A DNA stretch of 64,000 nt from Hylemonella sp. GTDB lineage: Bacteria; Pseudomonadota; Gammaproteobacteria; Burkholderiales; Burkholderiaceae_C. The DNA lies in contig JAUYQZ010000037.1 of NCBI GenBank assembly GCA_030695415.1, forward strand, positions 1 to 64,000, written 5' to 3'. The notes below the pieces were generated by a model that was not told the origin of the DNA, searched no databases, and saw nothing but the letters and a program-made list of their open reading frames with translations. The translations under genes and the position numbers were made by a program. Below, in pieces: positions 8,963-17,671 of the stretch. How positions within the stretch are numbered: the stretch's first letter is position 1; each line of letters begins with the position of its first letter.

Positions 8963-9768
8963 TTCAAGCCTGGAATATCTGTTGAACCCGGCTCCCCGGC
9001 GCGAGGCTTGCGCGGTTGGCCGAGCAGGATGCGGTCGTGCAGCCGTGCAGGCAGCAAGTTGAGCGTTCGGGAAAGCCAGCCGATGCGCCGCGGCAACACG
9101 ATGTGTTCGTTGCCTGCGGCCACGCCTGCAAGCAGGCGCCGTGCGGCCTCGTCGGCCTCCATCAGGCCGGGCATGGCAAAGCGGTTGCCGGTCGTGAGCG
9201 CGGTGCGCATGTAGCCCGGGCTGATGGTGTGCACCGTGATGGCGGTGGGCCGCAGCTCGGCGCGCAGGCTCTGCAGGTAGGCGATGAGGCCGGCCTTGCT
9301 CGCGCAGTACGCGCCGTTGCCCGGCATGCCGCGCCAGCCCGCCAGACTCGCCACGCCCACCAAGGCGCCGCGCTGGCCACTGGCGCGCATGGCTTCCAGG
9401 AAGGGCTGAAAGCTGGTGGCCACACCGAGCAGGTTGATCTCCAGCATGCGGCGCATCACGGCGAGGTCGCTCGCCTGCACGGTGTCGAAGCCGCCGGCCA
9501 CACCCGCGTTGGCGATCACGAGGTCGGGCACGCCGAAGCGCTCCATCCAGTCAGCGGCCATGGCCTGCAGGGCGGTGGTGTCCGACACGTCGGGCTGGTA
9601 GACGGCACAGCGCTCAGGCGCCAGCGCGGCCAGTGCGTCGAGCGCGGGCCGCTGCAAGCCCACCAGCGCCACGCGTGCACCAGCGCCAATGAGCTCGCGC
9701 GCCAGCGCCTGGCCCAGGCCGCCGCAGGCGCCCGTGACCACGGCGTTGTGAAAAATGGAAGGCGTCAA
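8959..9768 (-). CDS. classical short-chain dehydrogenase/reductase
   Basis: A 269-residue SDR with the cofactor motif TGACGGLG, the NAGVAGG motif and the catalytic YCASK (YxxxK) preceded by a conserved serine in VASLAGW. It is the promoter-proximal gene of a five-gene minus-strand operon, divergent from the IclR-family gene at 9864. Together with the flavin monooxygenase it fits alcohol-ketone interconversion before or after oxygenation; that pairing is an inference from operon structure. Confidence 0.87.
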   Translation of the reverse strand: MTPSIFHNAVVTGACGGLGQALARELIGAGARVALVGLQRPALDALAALAPERCAVYQPDVSDTTALQAMAADWMERFGVPDLVIANAGVAGGFDTVQASDLAVMRRMLEINLLGVATSFQPFLEAMRASGQRGALVGVASLAGWRGMPGNGAYCASKAGLIAYLQSLRAELRPTAITVHTISPGYMRTALTTGNRFAMPGLMEADEAARRLLAGVAAGNEHIVLPRRIGWLSRTLNLLPARLHDRILLGQPRKPRAGEPGSTDIPGLK

Positions 9769-9823
9769 ACCCCGGTCTCCTCGTTCTTGTGTTGTCCGCG
9801 CACTGTAGGCGGCACTAGAATGA

Positions 9824-9863
9824 ATCTCGAAATAATTGCACGAATCGTCTCATTTTTCGAGAT
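9824..9863. promoter_or_regulatory. candidate IclR-family operator, split perfect palindrome
   Basis: ATCTCGAAA (9824-9832) and TTTCGAGAT (9855-9863) form a perfect 9-base inverted repeat with centres 31 bases, or three helical turns, apart. A second internal dyad TCTC-N7-GAGA overlaps the right arm. The element abuts the ATG of the IclR gene and lies in the spacer shared with the divergent operon, so one protein could control both. It would cover the ribosome site of the regulator gene, suggesting autoregulation. Confidence 0.55.
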
Positions 9864-10637
9864 ATGAACACCACCTCTTCGGTCGACGGCGAGAGCAGCC
9901 CTGGCTTGCGCCTCATGGAGCTGCTGGATCTGCTGGTGCGCCAGGAGACGCCGCAGGCACTGCCCGACGTGGTGGGCCTGACCGGTTGGCCCAAGCCCAC
10001 GGTGCACCGCATGCTGGCGCAGCTGGAGGCCGGTGGCTGGCTGGTGCGCGAGCCCGATGGCCGTCACTTTGTTTTTGCGCCCAGGCTGCTGCGGCTGTCC
10101 GAGGCGGCGCTGAGCAGCAGCGCGCTGCAGGGCGTGCGCCACGCGGTGCTGCGCCAGCTGGTGAGCGAGGTCGGCGAGAGCTGCAACCTGACCGCGATGT
10201 CGGGCGCCGACGTGGTTTACCTGGACCGTGTGGAGTCCGCTTTTCCGCTGCGACTGGAACTGCGCCCGGGCACCCGGGTGCCGGTGCACTGTTCGGCCAG
10301 TGGCAAGCTGTTTCTGGCCTGGATGGGCGCACGACAGCGCCGCACCTTGCTCGACGGCCTGCCCCTCACGCGCTACACCGCCAGCACCTTGACCGATCGC
10401 GCTTCGCTGGAGGCAGAACTGGAGGCGATCCGCCGCGACGGTCATGCAGTGGACGCCGAGGAGTTCGTGGAAGGACTGGTGTGCGTCGCGGTGCCGGTGG
10501 CCGCGCCGGGGCAGCGCACAGTGCGTTGCGCGCTGGCCTTGCAGGCGCCGGCGGCGCGCATGACGCTGGCCCAAGCCAGGCTGCAGTTGCCGCGCCTGCA
10601 AGTCGCCGCGCTGGCGCTGGCGCGCACCCTGGGTTGA
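9864..10637 (+). CDS. IclR-family transcriptional regulator
   Basis: A 257-residue protein with the IclR layout. The N-terminal winged helix-turn-helix (about residues 15-75) includes VGLTGWPKPTVHRMLAQLEA, and the GAF-like ligand domain (about 85-250) carries TRVPVHCSASGKLFLA and a C-terminal EEFVEGLVCVAVPV. Such regulators sense aromatic or small organic acids and usually control the adjacent catabolic operon. Its divergent arrangement with the SDR-FMO-BASS-SDR-EamA operon, and the palindrome between them, fit a local regulator. The Shine-Dalgarno is weak (GAG directly upstream) and lies inside the palindrome. Confidence 0.92.
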   Translation: MNTTSSVDGESSPGLRLMELLDLLVRQETPQALPDVVGLTGWPKPTVHRMLAQLEAGGWLVREPDGRHFVFAPRLLRLSEAALSSSALQGVRHAVLRQLVSEVGESCNLTAMSGADVVYLDRVESAFPLRLELRPGTRVPVHCSASGKLFLAWMGARQRRTLLDGLPLTRYTASTLTDRASLEAELEAIRRDGHAVDAEEFVEGLVCVAVPVAAPGQRTVRCALALQAPAARMTLAQARLQLPRLQVAALALARTLG

Positions 10638-10664
10638 GCCCGCCCCCGCTTCAGTGCAGCGTGT

Positions 10665-12035
10665 TCAGCTCATGCCGGGCAGTTTGGGCATGCCCTTCAT
10701 GCCCCCCATGCGCTTCATCATCTTCATCATCCCGCCGCCCTTCATCTTCTTCATCATGTCCTGCATCTGCTCGAACTCCTTGAGCAGGCGGTTGACCTCC
10801 TGCACCTGCACACCCGCACCCGCTGCGATGCGGCGCTTGCGCGTGGCCTTGATGATCTCGGGCTTGCGGCGCTCCTTGAGCGTCATGCTGCAGATGATCC
10901 CTTCCTTGCGCACGATGTCCTTCTCCGCGCGGCCCATGTCCACCTGACCAGCCTTGGCGGCCATCGCACTGGGCAGCTTGTCCATGAGGCTGGAGAGGCC
11001 GCCCATCTGCTTCATCTGGCGAATCTGGTCGAGGAAATCGTTGAGGTCGAAGCCCTCGCCGCTCTTGACCTTGGCCGCAAGCTTTTGCGCTGCTGCCATG
11101 TCCACCCCGGCGGTGACCTGCTCGACCAGCGCCAGGATGTCGCCCATGCCCAGGATGCGCTGCGCGTGGCGCTCGGCATCGAACACCTCCAGACCGTCCA
11201 GCTTCTCCGACACACCAGCGAACTTGATCGGCGCGCCCGTGATCTGTCGCACCGAGAGCGCCGCGCCACCGCGCGAGTCGCCGTCGAGCTTGGTCAGGAT
11301 GATGCCGGTCAGCGGCAGCGCGTCCTTGAAGGCCTTGGCGGTGTTGATCGCGTCCTGGCCCTGCATGGCGTCCACCACGAACAGCGTTTCCACCGGCTTG
11401 AGCACGGCGTGCAGCTCCTGGATCTCGCGCATCAGCGCTTCGTCGATGGCCAGGCGGCCAGCGGTGTCGACCAGCAGCACATCAAAGTAGTGCCTGCGCG
11501 CGTAGTCGATGGCCGCACGCGCGATGTCCACCGGCTTCTGGTCGGGCGTGCTCGGGAACCACTCCGCGCCGGCCTGCGCGGTCACGGTCTTGAGCTGTTC
11601 GATGGCGGCCGGGCGGTAGACGTCGCCCGAGACCGTGAGCACTTTTTTCTTGCGCTTCTCGATCAGGTGTTTGGCCAGTTTCGCGGTGGTGGTGGTCTTG
11701 CCCGCGCCTTGCAGGCCGGCCATGAGGATCACCGCCGGCGGCTGCGCCGCGAGGTTGATGTCCGCCACGCCGTCGCCCATGGTCAGCGCGAGTTCGCGGT
11801 TGACGATGCCCACCAGCGCCTGACCCGGTGTGAGCGAACCCACCACCTCCTGGCCCAGCGCCTTGTCTTTGACGCGCGCGATGAAATCGCGCACGACGGC
11901 CAGGGCCACATCTGCCTCCAGCAGGGCCATGCGCACCTCGCGCAGCATGTCGGTGACGTTGGTCTCGGTGATGCGGGCCTGGCCGCGCATTTCCTTGACG
12001 ATGCGTGAGAGTCGGTCGGAAAGGGCTGATGCCAT
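10665..12035 (-). CDS. ffh: signal recognition particle protein Ffh
   Basis: The 456-residue SRP GTPase that binds 4.5S RNA and signal sequences and delivers nascent membrane proteins to FtsY. Seen are the N domain, the G domain with GLQGAGKTTTTAKLAK and the DTAGR motif, TKLDGDSRGG, and a methionine- and glycine-rich M domain ending in PKLPGMS. The start at 12035 (MASALSDRLSRI) is chosen because it matches the family N-terminus; the open frame extends 105 bases further but that part has no homologous character. It is divergent from the ccsA-like gene and convergent with the IclR gene. No ffs gene is visible nearby. Confidence 0.97.
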   Translation of the reverse strand: MASALSDRLSRIVKEMRGQARITETNVTDMLREVRMALLEADVALAVVRDFIARVKDKALGQEVVGSLTPGQALVGIVNRELALTMGDGVADINLAAQPPAVILMAGLQGAGKTTTTAKLAKHLIEKRKKKVLTVSGDVYRPAAIEQLKTVTAQAGAEWFPSTPDQKPVDIARAAIDYARRHYFDVLLVDTAGRLAIDEALMREIQELHAVLKPVETLFVVDAMQGQDAINTAKAFKDALPLTGIILTKLDGDSRGGAALSVRQITGAPIKFAGVSEKLDGLEVFDAERHAQRILGMGDILALVEQVTAGVDMAAAQKLAAKVKSGEGFDLNDFLDQIRQMKQMGGLSSLMDKLPSAMAAKAGQVDMGRAEKDIVRKEGIICSMTLKERRKPEIIKATRKRRIAAGAGVQVQEVNRLLKEFEQMQDMMKKMKGGGMMKMMKRMGGMKGMPKLPGMS

Positions 12036-12208
12036 GCTGCGCTCGGGTGGAGGGAGATGAACCCGCAGGCTGCTGAGTTTGCGCCGGCTGGGGTGGGTGT
12101 CGGGCCATTGGCCGGGCTTCCGGCGGCTGGCAACGGTCAAGGCCGTTAAACTCCGCCCATGATTTTAGCCGCGCCCACCCCCACCCTGCTGCGCGCGCCA
12201 CATCCCGC

Positions 12209-13009
12209 ATGAACCTGCTGCCCTCGCTTGCAACCAACCTGCCCGCGGTGGTGCTCTCGGGCCTGGCGGCTCTGGCCTACGCCGTGCTGGCCTGGGTCCA
12301 TCCGCGCGCATCGGCCATGCAGAGCCGGGCCTTGCTCACAGTGGCCTGGCTGTTGCACCTGGGTGTGCTGGTGTTCGGCCTGTTCGAACAACCCGCACGG
12401 TTCGGTTTCGCGCCCTCGCTGTCGGTCACGGTCTGGCTGGTGCTCACCGTCTACATGATCGAGAGCCGCCTGTACCCGCAACTGCGCGAACGCTGGCGGT
12501 TTGCCTTTCTCGGCGCGGCGGTGGTGCTGCTGGCCCTGGTGTTTCCCGGCACGCCCTACCCCGCCTTGCGTTCGAACTGGATGCCCCTGCATTGGGCACT
12601 GGGCATCGCGTCATACGGCCTGATCGCGGTTGCCGTCGGCCATGCGTGGTTGATGCAGCGGGCCGAGAAGGCCATGCGCCTGGGCACCTCGGCCGACACC
12701 GCGATGCCGCTGCTCACGCTGGAGCGGCTCACCTTCCGCTTCGTGGCCGCCGGGTTTGTGCTGCTCACGGCCACGCTTCTGGCCGGCTGGTATTTCTCCG
12801 AACTGCTCAACCACCGCTGGGTGTGGGACCACAAGTCGGCCTTCTCGGTGCTCTCGTGGATCACCATGGGAGTGCTGCTCTGGGGGCGCTGGCGCCTGGG
12901 CTGGCGCGGCCGGTTTGCCGCGCGCATGCTCTATCTGGGCGCCGGGCTGCTGCTGCTGGGTTATGCCGGTTCCCGCTTTGTGCTTGAAGTGCTGCTGCAG
13001 CGCAGCTGA
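12209..13009 (+). CDS. CcsA/YpjD-like cytochrome c assembly membrane protein
   Basis: A 266-residue protein with about eight transmembrane segments and the CcsA-family C-terminal block NHRWVWDHKSAFSVLSW, a WWD-like heme-handling motif. Next-door ffh and pilSR are typical for the YpjD/CcsA-like gene of Comamonadaceae. True CcsA/ResC works with CcsB/ResB in system II cytochrome c maturation; no partner is present here, so the role may be different (the E. coli YpjD/CorE type was linked to cobalt or magnesium resistance). It shares a 173-base divergent spacer with ffh in which I see no clear promoter. Confidence 0.8.
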   Translation: MNLLPSLATNLPAVVLSGLAALAYAVLAWVHPRASAMQSRALLTVAWLLHLGVLVFGLFEQPARFGFAPSLSVTVWLVLTVYMIESRLYPQLRERWRFAFLGAAVVLLALVFPGTPYPALRSNWMPLHWALGIASYGLIAVAVGHAWLMQRAEKAMRLGTSADTAMPLLTLERLTFRFVAAGFVLLTATLLAGWYFSELLNHRWVWDHKSAFSVLSWITMGVLLWGRWRLGWRGRFAARMLYLGAGLLLLGYAGSRFVLEVLLQRS

Positions 13010-13021
13010 ACGAACGCCTCC

Positions 13022-13264
13022 ATGAAATACCTGCTCGTTCTGGCCGTGGTGATGGTGGCCTTTTATGTGTGGCGCCACAACCGCATCGCCGACCGATCGC
13101 AGTCCCGCCCGCCGCCACCACCACCTGCCTCGCCTTTGCCTGTGGTGATGGTGGCTTGCCGGCACTGCGGCACCCACCTGCCCCAGGGCGACACCGTGCA
13201 AGGGACACTGGGCCCCTACTGCAGCGCCGACCACCGCCGACTCAAGGAAGGCGGCCCGGCATGA
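13022..13264 (+). CDS. PP0621-family small protein with one membrane helix
   Basis: An 80-residue protein: an N-terminal hydrophobic helix (LLVLAVVMVAFYVW), a proline-rich linker and a C-terminal zinc-ribbon-like part with CRHCG and a second cysteine near the end (GPYCSADH). The C-x2-C ... C-x2-H pattern could bind a metal. It lies 12 bases after the ccsA-like gene and 48 before pilS, its usual place in this lineage. Function is unknown; anchoring a small metal-binding domain to the membrane is a guess. Confidence 0.75.
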   Translation: MKYLLVLAVVMVAFYVWRHNRIADRSQSRPPPPPPASPLPVVMVACRHCGTHLPQGDTVQGTLGPYCSADHRRLKEGGPA

Positions 13265-13312
13265 GCGTGTCCCGCCCGGCGCTGGCCACCACACCCGATT
13301 CTCGGAACTGAG

Positions 13313-15097
13313 ATGGCCCGGGAAGACAGCTCGCAGTTCGCCCCGTCGTGGTTTGTGGCCTACGAGACCGGCAACAACCAGGGTCGCGAGCAGCGCCTGC
13401 GCGCCTTTGTGCGCCTGTGGGTGGCTTTCATGCGCGCACGGGTGTTCATCGCCGTGGTGCTGCTGTCGCTGCAGATCTTCATGGTGGTCACCGGCACCGG
13501 CGGGCCCGACTGGCTGGTGCTGCTCGCTGCGATCCACCTCACGGCGGCCCTGGTCGTGCTCTACGCCTGGCGTCCGGTGGAGCAAGGCAAACCGATCCAG
13601 CTTCAGTGGGTGCTGACCATCGGGGTTGATGTGGTGGTGTTTGCGCTGCTGCAGTTCTTCCAGATCGGCTCCATCAACTACACGCCGCTGTTTGCCCTGC
13701 CAGTGCTGCTGGCCTCCATCCTCGGCCCGCTGATGCTCGCCCTGGCCACCGCCGCCTCCGTCACGCTGTACCTGCTGTGCGAAGCCGTGCTGAGCGCTCC
13801 CCTGTTCAGCGACATGGCCACGGCCAAACTGCTCCAGGCGGGTCTGGCCAGCACCGGCTTCTTTCTGGTGGCGGTGCTGGCCAACCAGCTGGCCATCCGG
13901 CTGGCGCGCGAAGAGGCTGTGGCTTCCAGCAGCCAGGCCGCTGCGCGAACGCAGGCGCAGGTGAACGAACTGGTGATCGAGAGCCTGAGCGTGGGTGTGC
14001 TGGTGGTCGATCCGCACGGCGTGGTGCGCAACGCCAACCCGGCCGCCCAGATCATGCTGATGGGCGAGGCCTATCCGCAGGCCGCCAAGCTGCTGCTCTC
14101 GGCCCGCCCCAGCTGGAGCCACCTGTCCGACCTGGTGACCGAGACCTTTGCACTGGGCCAGGCGCTGGAGACCGAGACCACCATCGACAACGAAGACCGG
14201 CCCAGCCAGCGACTGCACGCGCGCACGCGTCTGACCTCGCGCGGCGGGCGCAGCACCGGTCTGTGCGTGCTCTTTCTGGAAGACCTGCGCGAGGTCGAAG
14301 CCCGCGTGCGCACTGAAAAACTCGCCTCCATGGGCCGCATGTCCGCGGCGGTGGCGCACGAAATCCGCAACCCGCTCTCGGCCATCACGCAGGCCAATGC
14401 CCTGCTCGACGAAGAGGTCAAAGACCCCGCACAGAAGCGGCTCACCCACATGATCGAGCAGAACGCGCAGCGGCTTTCGCGCATCGTGGACGACATCCTG
14501 AACGTGGCGCGCGCGCAGCCCGTGCGAGGCGACGGCACCACACCCAGCCTGCCGCTGGACGCCATGGTGCGCCAGATCACGCTGGACTGGTTGCGCCAGA
14601 ACCCGGCCAAGGGCGTGCTGGGCGTGCACCTGCACGCGCCGGCGGCCATGGTGGAGTTCGACCCCGAACACATGCGCCGCCTGCTGGTAAACCTGCTCGA
14701 CAACGCCCTGCGCCACGCCAGCGGCAAGCCTTCGTCCATCCGCGTGGTCACACAACCCAGTGGCGCAGACCACAGCAAGCTCTCGGTCTGGAGCGATGGC
14801 CAGCCACTGGAAGCCAGCGTGATGCGCCACCTGTTCGAGCCCTTCTTTTCCTCCGAGAGCCGCTCCAGCGGCCTGGGTCTGTACATCTGCCGTGAGCTCT
14901 GCGAGCGCTATGGCGCCCAGATCGCCTATCAGCGCGTGCGGCTGGACCAGCTCGAAGGCAACGAGTTTTTCGTGTCCATGCCCAACGGACATCCAGGCCA
15001 GCAACCCATGCAACAAAACCTGTCGTATGCGGGTGGCGAATCGCGGCCCTTCAGCACCCGCTTCAGCCCCACCCTGGGCGATCCTGCCCCGAGCTGA
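13313..15097 (+). CDS. pilS: sensor histidine kinase PilS
   Basis: A 594-residue membrane histidine kinase. About six N-terminal transmembrane helices (residues 35-200) are followed by a PAS-like region, the phospho-acceptor in AHEIRNPLSAITQAN (His near 349), and an HATPase domain with LLVNLLDNALRHAS and SGLGLYICRELCERYG. PilS controls PilR and hence sigma-54-dependent pilin expression; in Pseudomonas PilS senses PilA in the membrane. The gene is directly followed by pilR with 23 bases between. pilA is not in the window. Confidence 0.95.
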   Translation: MAREDSSQFAPSWFVAYETGNNQGREQRLRAFVRLWVAFMRARVFIAVVLLSLQIFMVVTGTGGPDWLVLLAAIHLTAALVVLYAWRPVEQGKPIQLQWVLTIGVDVVVFALLQFFQIGSINYTPLFALPVLLASILGPLMLALATAASVTLYLLCEAVLSAPLFSDMATAKLLQAGLASTGFFLVAVLANQLAIRLAREEAVASSSQAAARTQAQVNELVIESLSVGVLVVDPHGVVRNANPAAQIMLMGEAYPQAAKLLLSARPSWSHLSDLVTETFALGQALETETTIDNEDRPSQRLHARTRLTSRGGRSTGLCVLFLEDLREVEARVRTEKLASMGRMSAAVAHEIRNPLSAITQANALLDEEVKDPAQKRLTHMIEQNAQRLSRIVDDILNVARAQPVRGDGTTPSLPLDAMVRQITLDWLRQNPAKGVLGVHLHAPAAMVEFDPEHMRRLLVNLLDNALRHASGKPSSIRVVTQPSGADHSKLSVWSDGQPLEASVMRHLFEPFFSSESRSSGLGLYICRELCERYGAQIAYQRVRLDQLEGNEFFVSMPNGHPGQQPMQQNLSYAGGESRPFSTRFSPTLGDPAPS

Positions 15098-15120
15098 ACC
15101 GCGAGCGCGCACACCCACCC

Positions 15121-16629
15121 ATGGCCTTCAGCCTCAACGCCACGTCCATCTCGGCCTCCGTGCTCGTCGTCGACGACGAGCCCGATCTGCGCACGCTTTA
15201 CGAGCTCACCCTGCTGCGTGAAGGCCACGCCGTGGTGGCTGCAGCCGATCTGGCGCAGGCCCGTGAGTGGCTGGCGCAGCAACGGTTTGACGTGTTGATC
15301 TCCGACATGCGACTACCCGATGGCCTGGGGCTGGACCTGCTGCGTGAACTGACCGACGCCCAGCGCACGGAAAAGTGCATCGTCATCACCGCCTTCGGCT
15401 CGGCCGACAACGCGGTGGAGTCGCTCAAGGCCGGGGCCTTCGATTACCTCACCAAACCGGTGGACCTCAAACAATTGCGCAACGCGGTGACACAAGCCGT
15501 GCAGAGCCAGCGCCACCCGCTCATGGGCCAACAGGCGCGCGCCGGCAACGGCATGGCTGTCAGCACCGAGCCCATGCGAAGCGCCCCGCCACCTCCCTCG
15601 GGCCTGAAGTCACTCGGGCGGATCGTCGGTCGCGCGGCCAGCATCGTGCAGATCAAGGGGCGCATCGAGAAGGTGGCCACCAGCATGGCGCCGGTGCTGA
15701 TCCTGGGCGAGTCGGGCACGGGCAAGGAGCTGGTGGCGCGTGCGGTGCACGACTGTAGCCACCGCAGCGGTGGCCCCTTCGTGGCGGTGAACTGCGGCGC
15801 CATTCCAGAAAACCTCATCGAGGCCGAATTCTTCGGCGCGCGCAAGGGCGCCTACACCGGCGCCACGCAAGACCGCGAAGGCTACTTTCAGGCGGCCAAG
15901 GGCGGCACCCTGTTCCTCGACGAAATCGGCGATCTGCCGCTGGCGATGCAGGCCAAGCTGTTGCGCGTGATCCAGGAGCGCCGCGTGCGTGCGCTCGGTG
16001 GCGTGCAGGAAGAAGCGGTGGACGTTCGCCTGGTCAGCGCCACCCACCGTGACCTGAGTGCCCTGGTGCAAGGAGGGCAGTTCCGCCAGGACCTCTTCTA
16101 CCGGCTCAACGTGATCGAGCTGCGCACACCTTCGCTGCGCGAGCGGCGCGACGACCTGCCCGAGCTGGCGCAGGCCCTGCTGGAACGCATCTGCAAGGAA
16201 TCGGGTCAGGACACACCCGAACTCTCGGCCCGGGCACTGGACTGGATCAAGGCGCGCGACCTGCCCGGCAACGTGCGCGAGCTGGAAAACCTGCTGCAGC
16301 GCGCGCTGGCCCTGAGCAGCGGCGACCGGCTGGAGCCCGAAGACTTCGGCGACACCGACGACACGGACGAGATCCCCACCCAGCCCGACCAGCTGCCCGA
16401 CTCGGTGCTGGCTGCGTCACCCATGGCGCGCGCACCCGACGAGATCCCGACCGACCTGCAGTCCTACCTGGACGAACAGGAGAAGCAGGTCTTGCTCAAG
16501 GCCCTGCGCGAATGCGACTTCAACCGCACCGCCGCGGCGGCACGGCTGGGCCTGAACCTGCGGCAGATGCGCTACCGCATCCAACGCCTGGGCATCGCCA
16601 TGCCTTCCAGCGACGACGATGCCGCCTGA
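15121..16629 (+). CDS. pilR: sigma-54-dependent response regulator PilR
   Basis: 502 residues in three parts: a receiver (VLVVDDEPDLR, phospho-acceptor Asp in DVLISDMRLPDG), an AAA+ domain with GESGTGKE, the sigma-54 loop as GAYTGA and Walker B LFLDEIGDLP, and a Fis-type helix-turn-helix (FNRTAAAARLGLNLRQMRYR). The GAYTGA variant is common in this family. It activates type IV pilin genes from sigma-54 promoters with PilS as partner. The end overlaps ampD by eleven bases, so ampD is probably co-transcribed. Confidence 0.95.
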   Translation: MAFSLNATSISASVLVVDDEPDLRTLYELTLLREGHAVVAAADLAQAREWLAQQRFDVLISDMRLPDGLGLDLLRELTDAQRTEKCIVITAFGSADNAVESLKAGAFDYLTKPVDLKQLRNAVTQAVQSQRHPLMGQQARAGNGMAVSTEPMRSAPPPPSGLKSLGRIVGRAASIVQIKGRIEKVATSMAPVLILGESGTGKELVARAVHDCSHRSGGPFVAVNCGAIPENLIEAEFFGARKGAYTGATQDREGYFQAAKGGTLFLDEIGDLPLAMQAKLLRVIQERRVRALGGVQEEAVDVRLVSATHRDLSALVQGGQFRQDLFYRLNVIELRTPSLRERRDDLPELAQALLERICKESGQDTPELSARALDWIKARDLPGNVRELENLLQRALALSSGDRLEPEDFGDTDDTDEIPTQPDQLPDSVLAASPMARAPDEIPTDLQSYLDEQEKQVLLKALRECDFNRTAAAARLGLNLRQMRYRIQRLGIAMPSSDDDAA

Positions 16630-17227
16630 ATCGCCTGCAGCATCCTGGACCGGCGGCTGGCTGGCTGCAGCTCGTCACTGCCCTTCACCCAATCACGGCC
16701 TTCGACCAGATGGCGCACAGATCGACCTGATCGTGCTGCACTCCATCAGCCTGCCGCCCGGCGTGTATGGCGGCCCCGAGGTCGAACAGCTCTTCACCAA
16801 CACGCTGAACTGGGACGCCCACCCCTACTTCGGGCAGATCCGCGGCATGGAAGTGTCGGCGCATTTTTTCATCCGCCGCGACGGTGAACTGGTGCAGTTC
16901 GTCGACGCCGATGCGCGCGCCTGGCACGCGGGTGCGTCCTGCTGGCGCGGTCGGGACAACTGCAACGACGATTCCATCGGCGTCGAACTGGAAGGCCTGG
17001 AAGGCGAAACCTTCGAGGCTGCGCAATACGCCACCCTCAGCCGGTTGTGCCAACAACTGCAAGCACGGTATCCAGTGGCCCACGTCGCAGGTCATGAGCA
17101 CATTGCACCCGGCCGCAAACTGGACCCGGGGCCCGGATTCGACTGGGCACGTTTGCAACGCGCGCTGGGCTGGTCGCTGGCGTTTTTCCCCGAGCCGATG
17201 ACCGGCACGAATCCACCCGGCGCCTGA
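16619..17227 (+). CDS. ampD: 1,6-anhydro-N-acetylmuramyl-L-alanine amidase AmpD
   Basis: A 202-residue cytoplasmic zinc amidase that removes the peptide from anhydro-muropeptides during murein recycling. It contains IVLHSISLPPG (first zinc His), SAHFFIRRDGELVQFV, RAWHAG, SIGVELEG and the HEHIAPGRKLDPGPGFDW block with the remaining zinc ligands. It matches E. coli AmpD along its length. The tripeptide it frees is the substrate of Mpl, also in this window. The start overlaps pilR, and the gene is followed by a terminator at 17411. Confidence 0.95.
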   Translation: MPPESPAASWTGGWLAAARHCPSPNHGLRPDGAQIDLIVLHSISLPPGVYGGPEVEQLFTNTLNWDAHPYFGQIRGMEVSAHFFIRRDGELVQFVDADARAWHAGASCWRGRDNCNDDSIGVELEGLEGETFEAAQYATLSRLCQQLQARYPVAHVAGHEHIAPGRKLDPGPGFDWARLQRALGWSLAFFPEPMTGTNPPGA

Positions 17228-17410
17228 AGTCACGGACCGGACGAGACCCGGCGCACCCACGCCACAAGCCGGTGGCGGCATGCGCGAGCAAATCACGCCA
17301 CAAGGCCCGCCGTTGCTGCGTCCAAAATGCGGCGCCCAGTTTTTTCAGGCACTCCAGCGCGACCCTGGCCCGCACCAGTGCACGGACCGATCCGGCTCTT
17401 GTCGAGATCA

Positions 17411-17445
17411 CCCAAACGGGGCTTCCCCCATTGGGGTGGTTTTTT
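17411..17445 (+). terminator. probable intrinsic terminator after pilS-pilR-ampD
   Basis: An interrupted stem of CCCAA/TTGGG outside and GGGG/CCCC inside is followed by GGTGG and a run of six T. It lies immediately before the first NrdR box, so it would insulate nrdA from the upstream operon. Confidence 0.5.
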
Positions 17446-17450
17446 CCAAA

Positions 17451-17466
17451 ACGCTACCTGTAGTGG
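17451..17466. promoter_or_regulatory. NrdR box 1 (weaker)
   Basis: ACGCTACCTGTAGTGG agrees with the 16-base NrdR consensus ACACWATATATWGTGT at 11 positions, including the CTA...TAG core. It begins exactly 32 bases before the stronger box, the three-turn spacing characteristic of NrdR box pairs, and lies just upstream of the -35. Confidence 0.65.
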
Positions 17467-17467
17467 C

Positions 17468-17496
17468 TTGAAGACCACCCACACACCAGATATAGT
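17468..17496 (+). promoter_or_regulatory. sigma-70 promoter of nrdA
   Basis: TTGAAG, a 17-base spacer and TATAGT. The -10 lies inside NrdR box 2 and the -35 directly follows box 1, so NrdR bound to the pair would block RNA polymerase. The start of transcription is expected near 17503. Confidence 0.7.
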
Positions 17497-17498
17497 GT
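17483..17498. promoter_or_regulatory. NrdR box 2 (strong)
   Basis: ACACCAGATATAGTGT is close to the NrdR consensus, differing mainly in the central left half. It covers the -10 of the nrdA promoter. NrdR is the zinc/ATP-cone repressor of ribonucleotide reductase genes; its own gene is not in this window. Confidence 0.8.
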
Positions 17499-17671
17499 GT
17501 GCTCTGCGTTTCCAGATTCGACACAGTCCACGTTGCTTCGGCCCGTTTTCACTCCGTTGAGAACTTTTTGGCACCCCGAACAACGCCGCGAACCCGAACT
17601 GAAACCGAACGTCTTGCTCCCCGTCCCCGCGCCTTGCGAGCAGGCCCATCACAACAAATGAAAGAGGAACC

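Larger units (their letters stand above)
17228..17671. other. non-coding interval between ampD and nrdA
   Basis: 444 bases with no convincing gene. The first 180 bases have no recognisable signal. The rest holds, in order, a terminator (17411), two NrdR boxes (17451 and 17483), a sigma-70 promoter (17468) and a roughly 170-base untranslated leader ending in the ribosome site AAAGAGGAACC before the nrdA ATG. Confidence 0.8.

Noticed and set aside
12036-12208. A sigma-70 promoter for ffh or the ccsA-like gene
   Set aside because: TAAAAT and TTAAAC pieces exist but no -35 at proper spacing could be matched on either strand.
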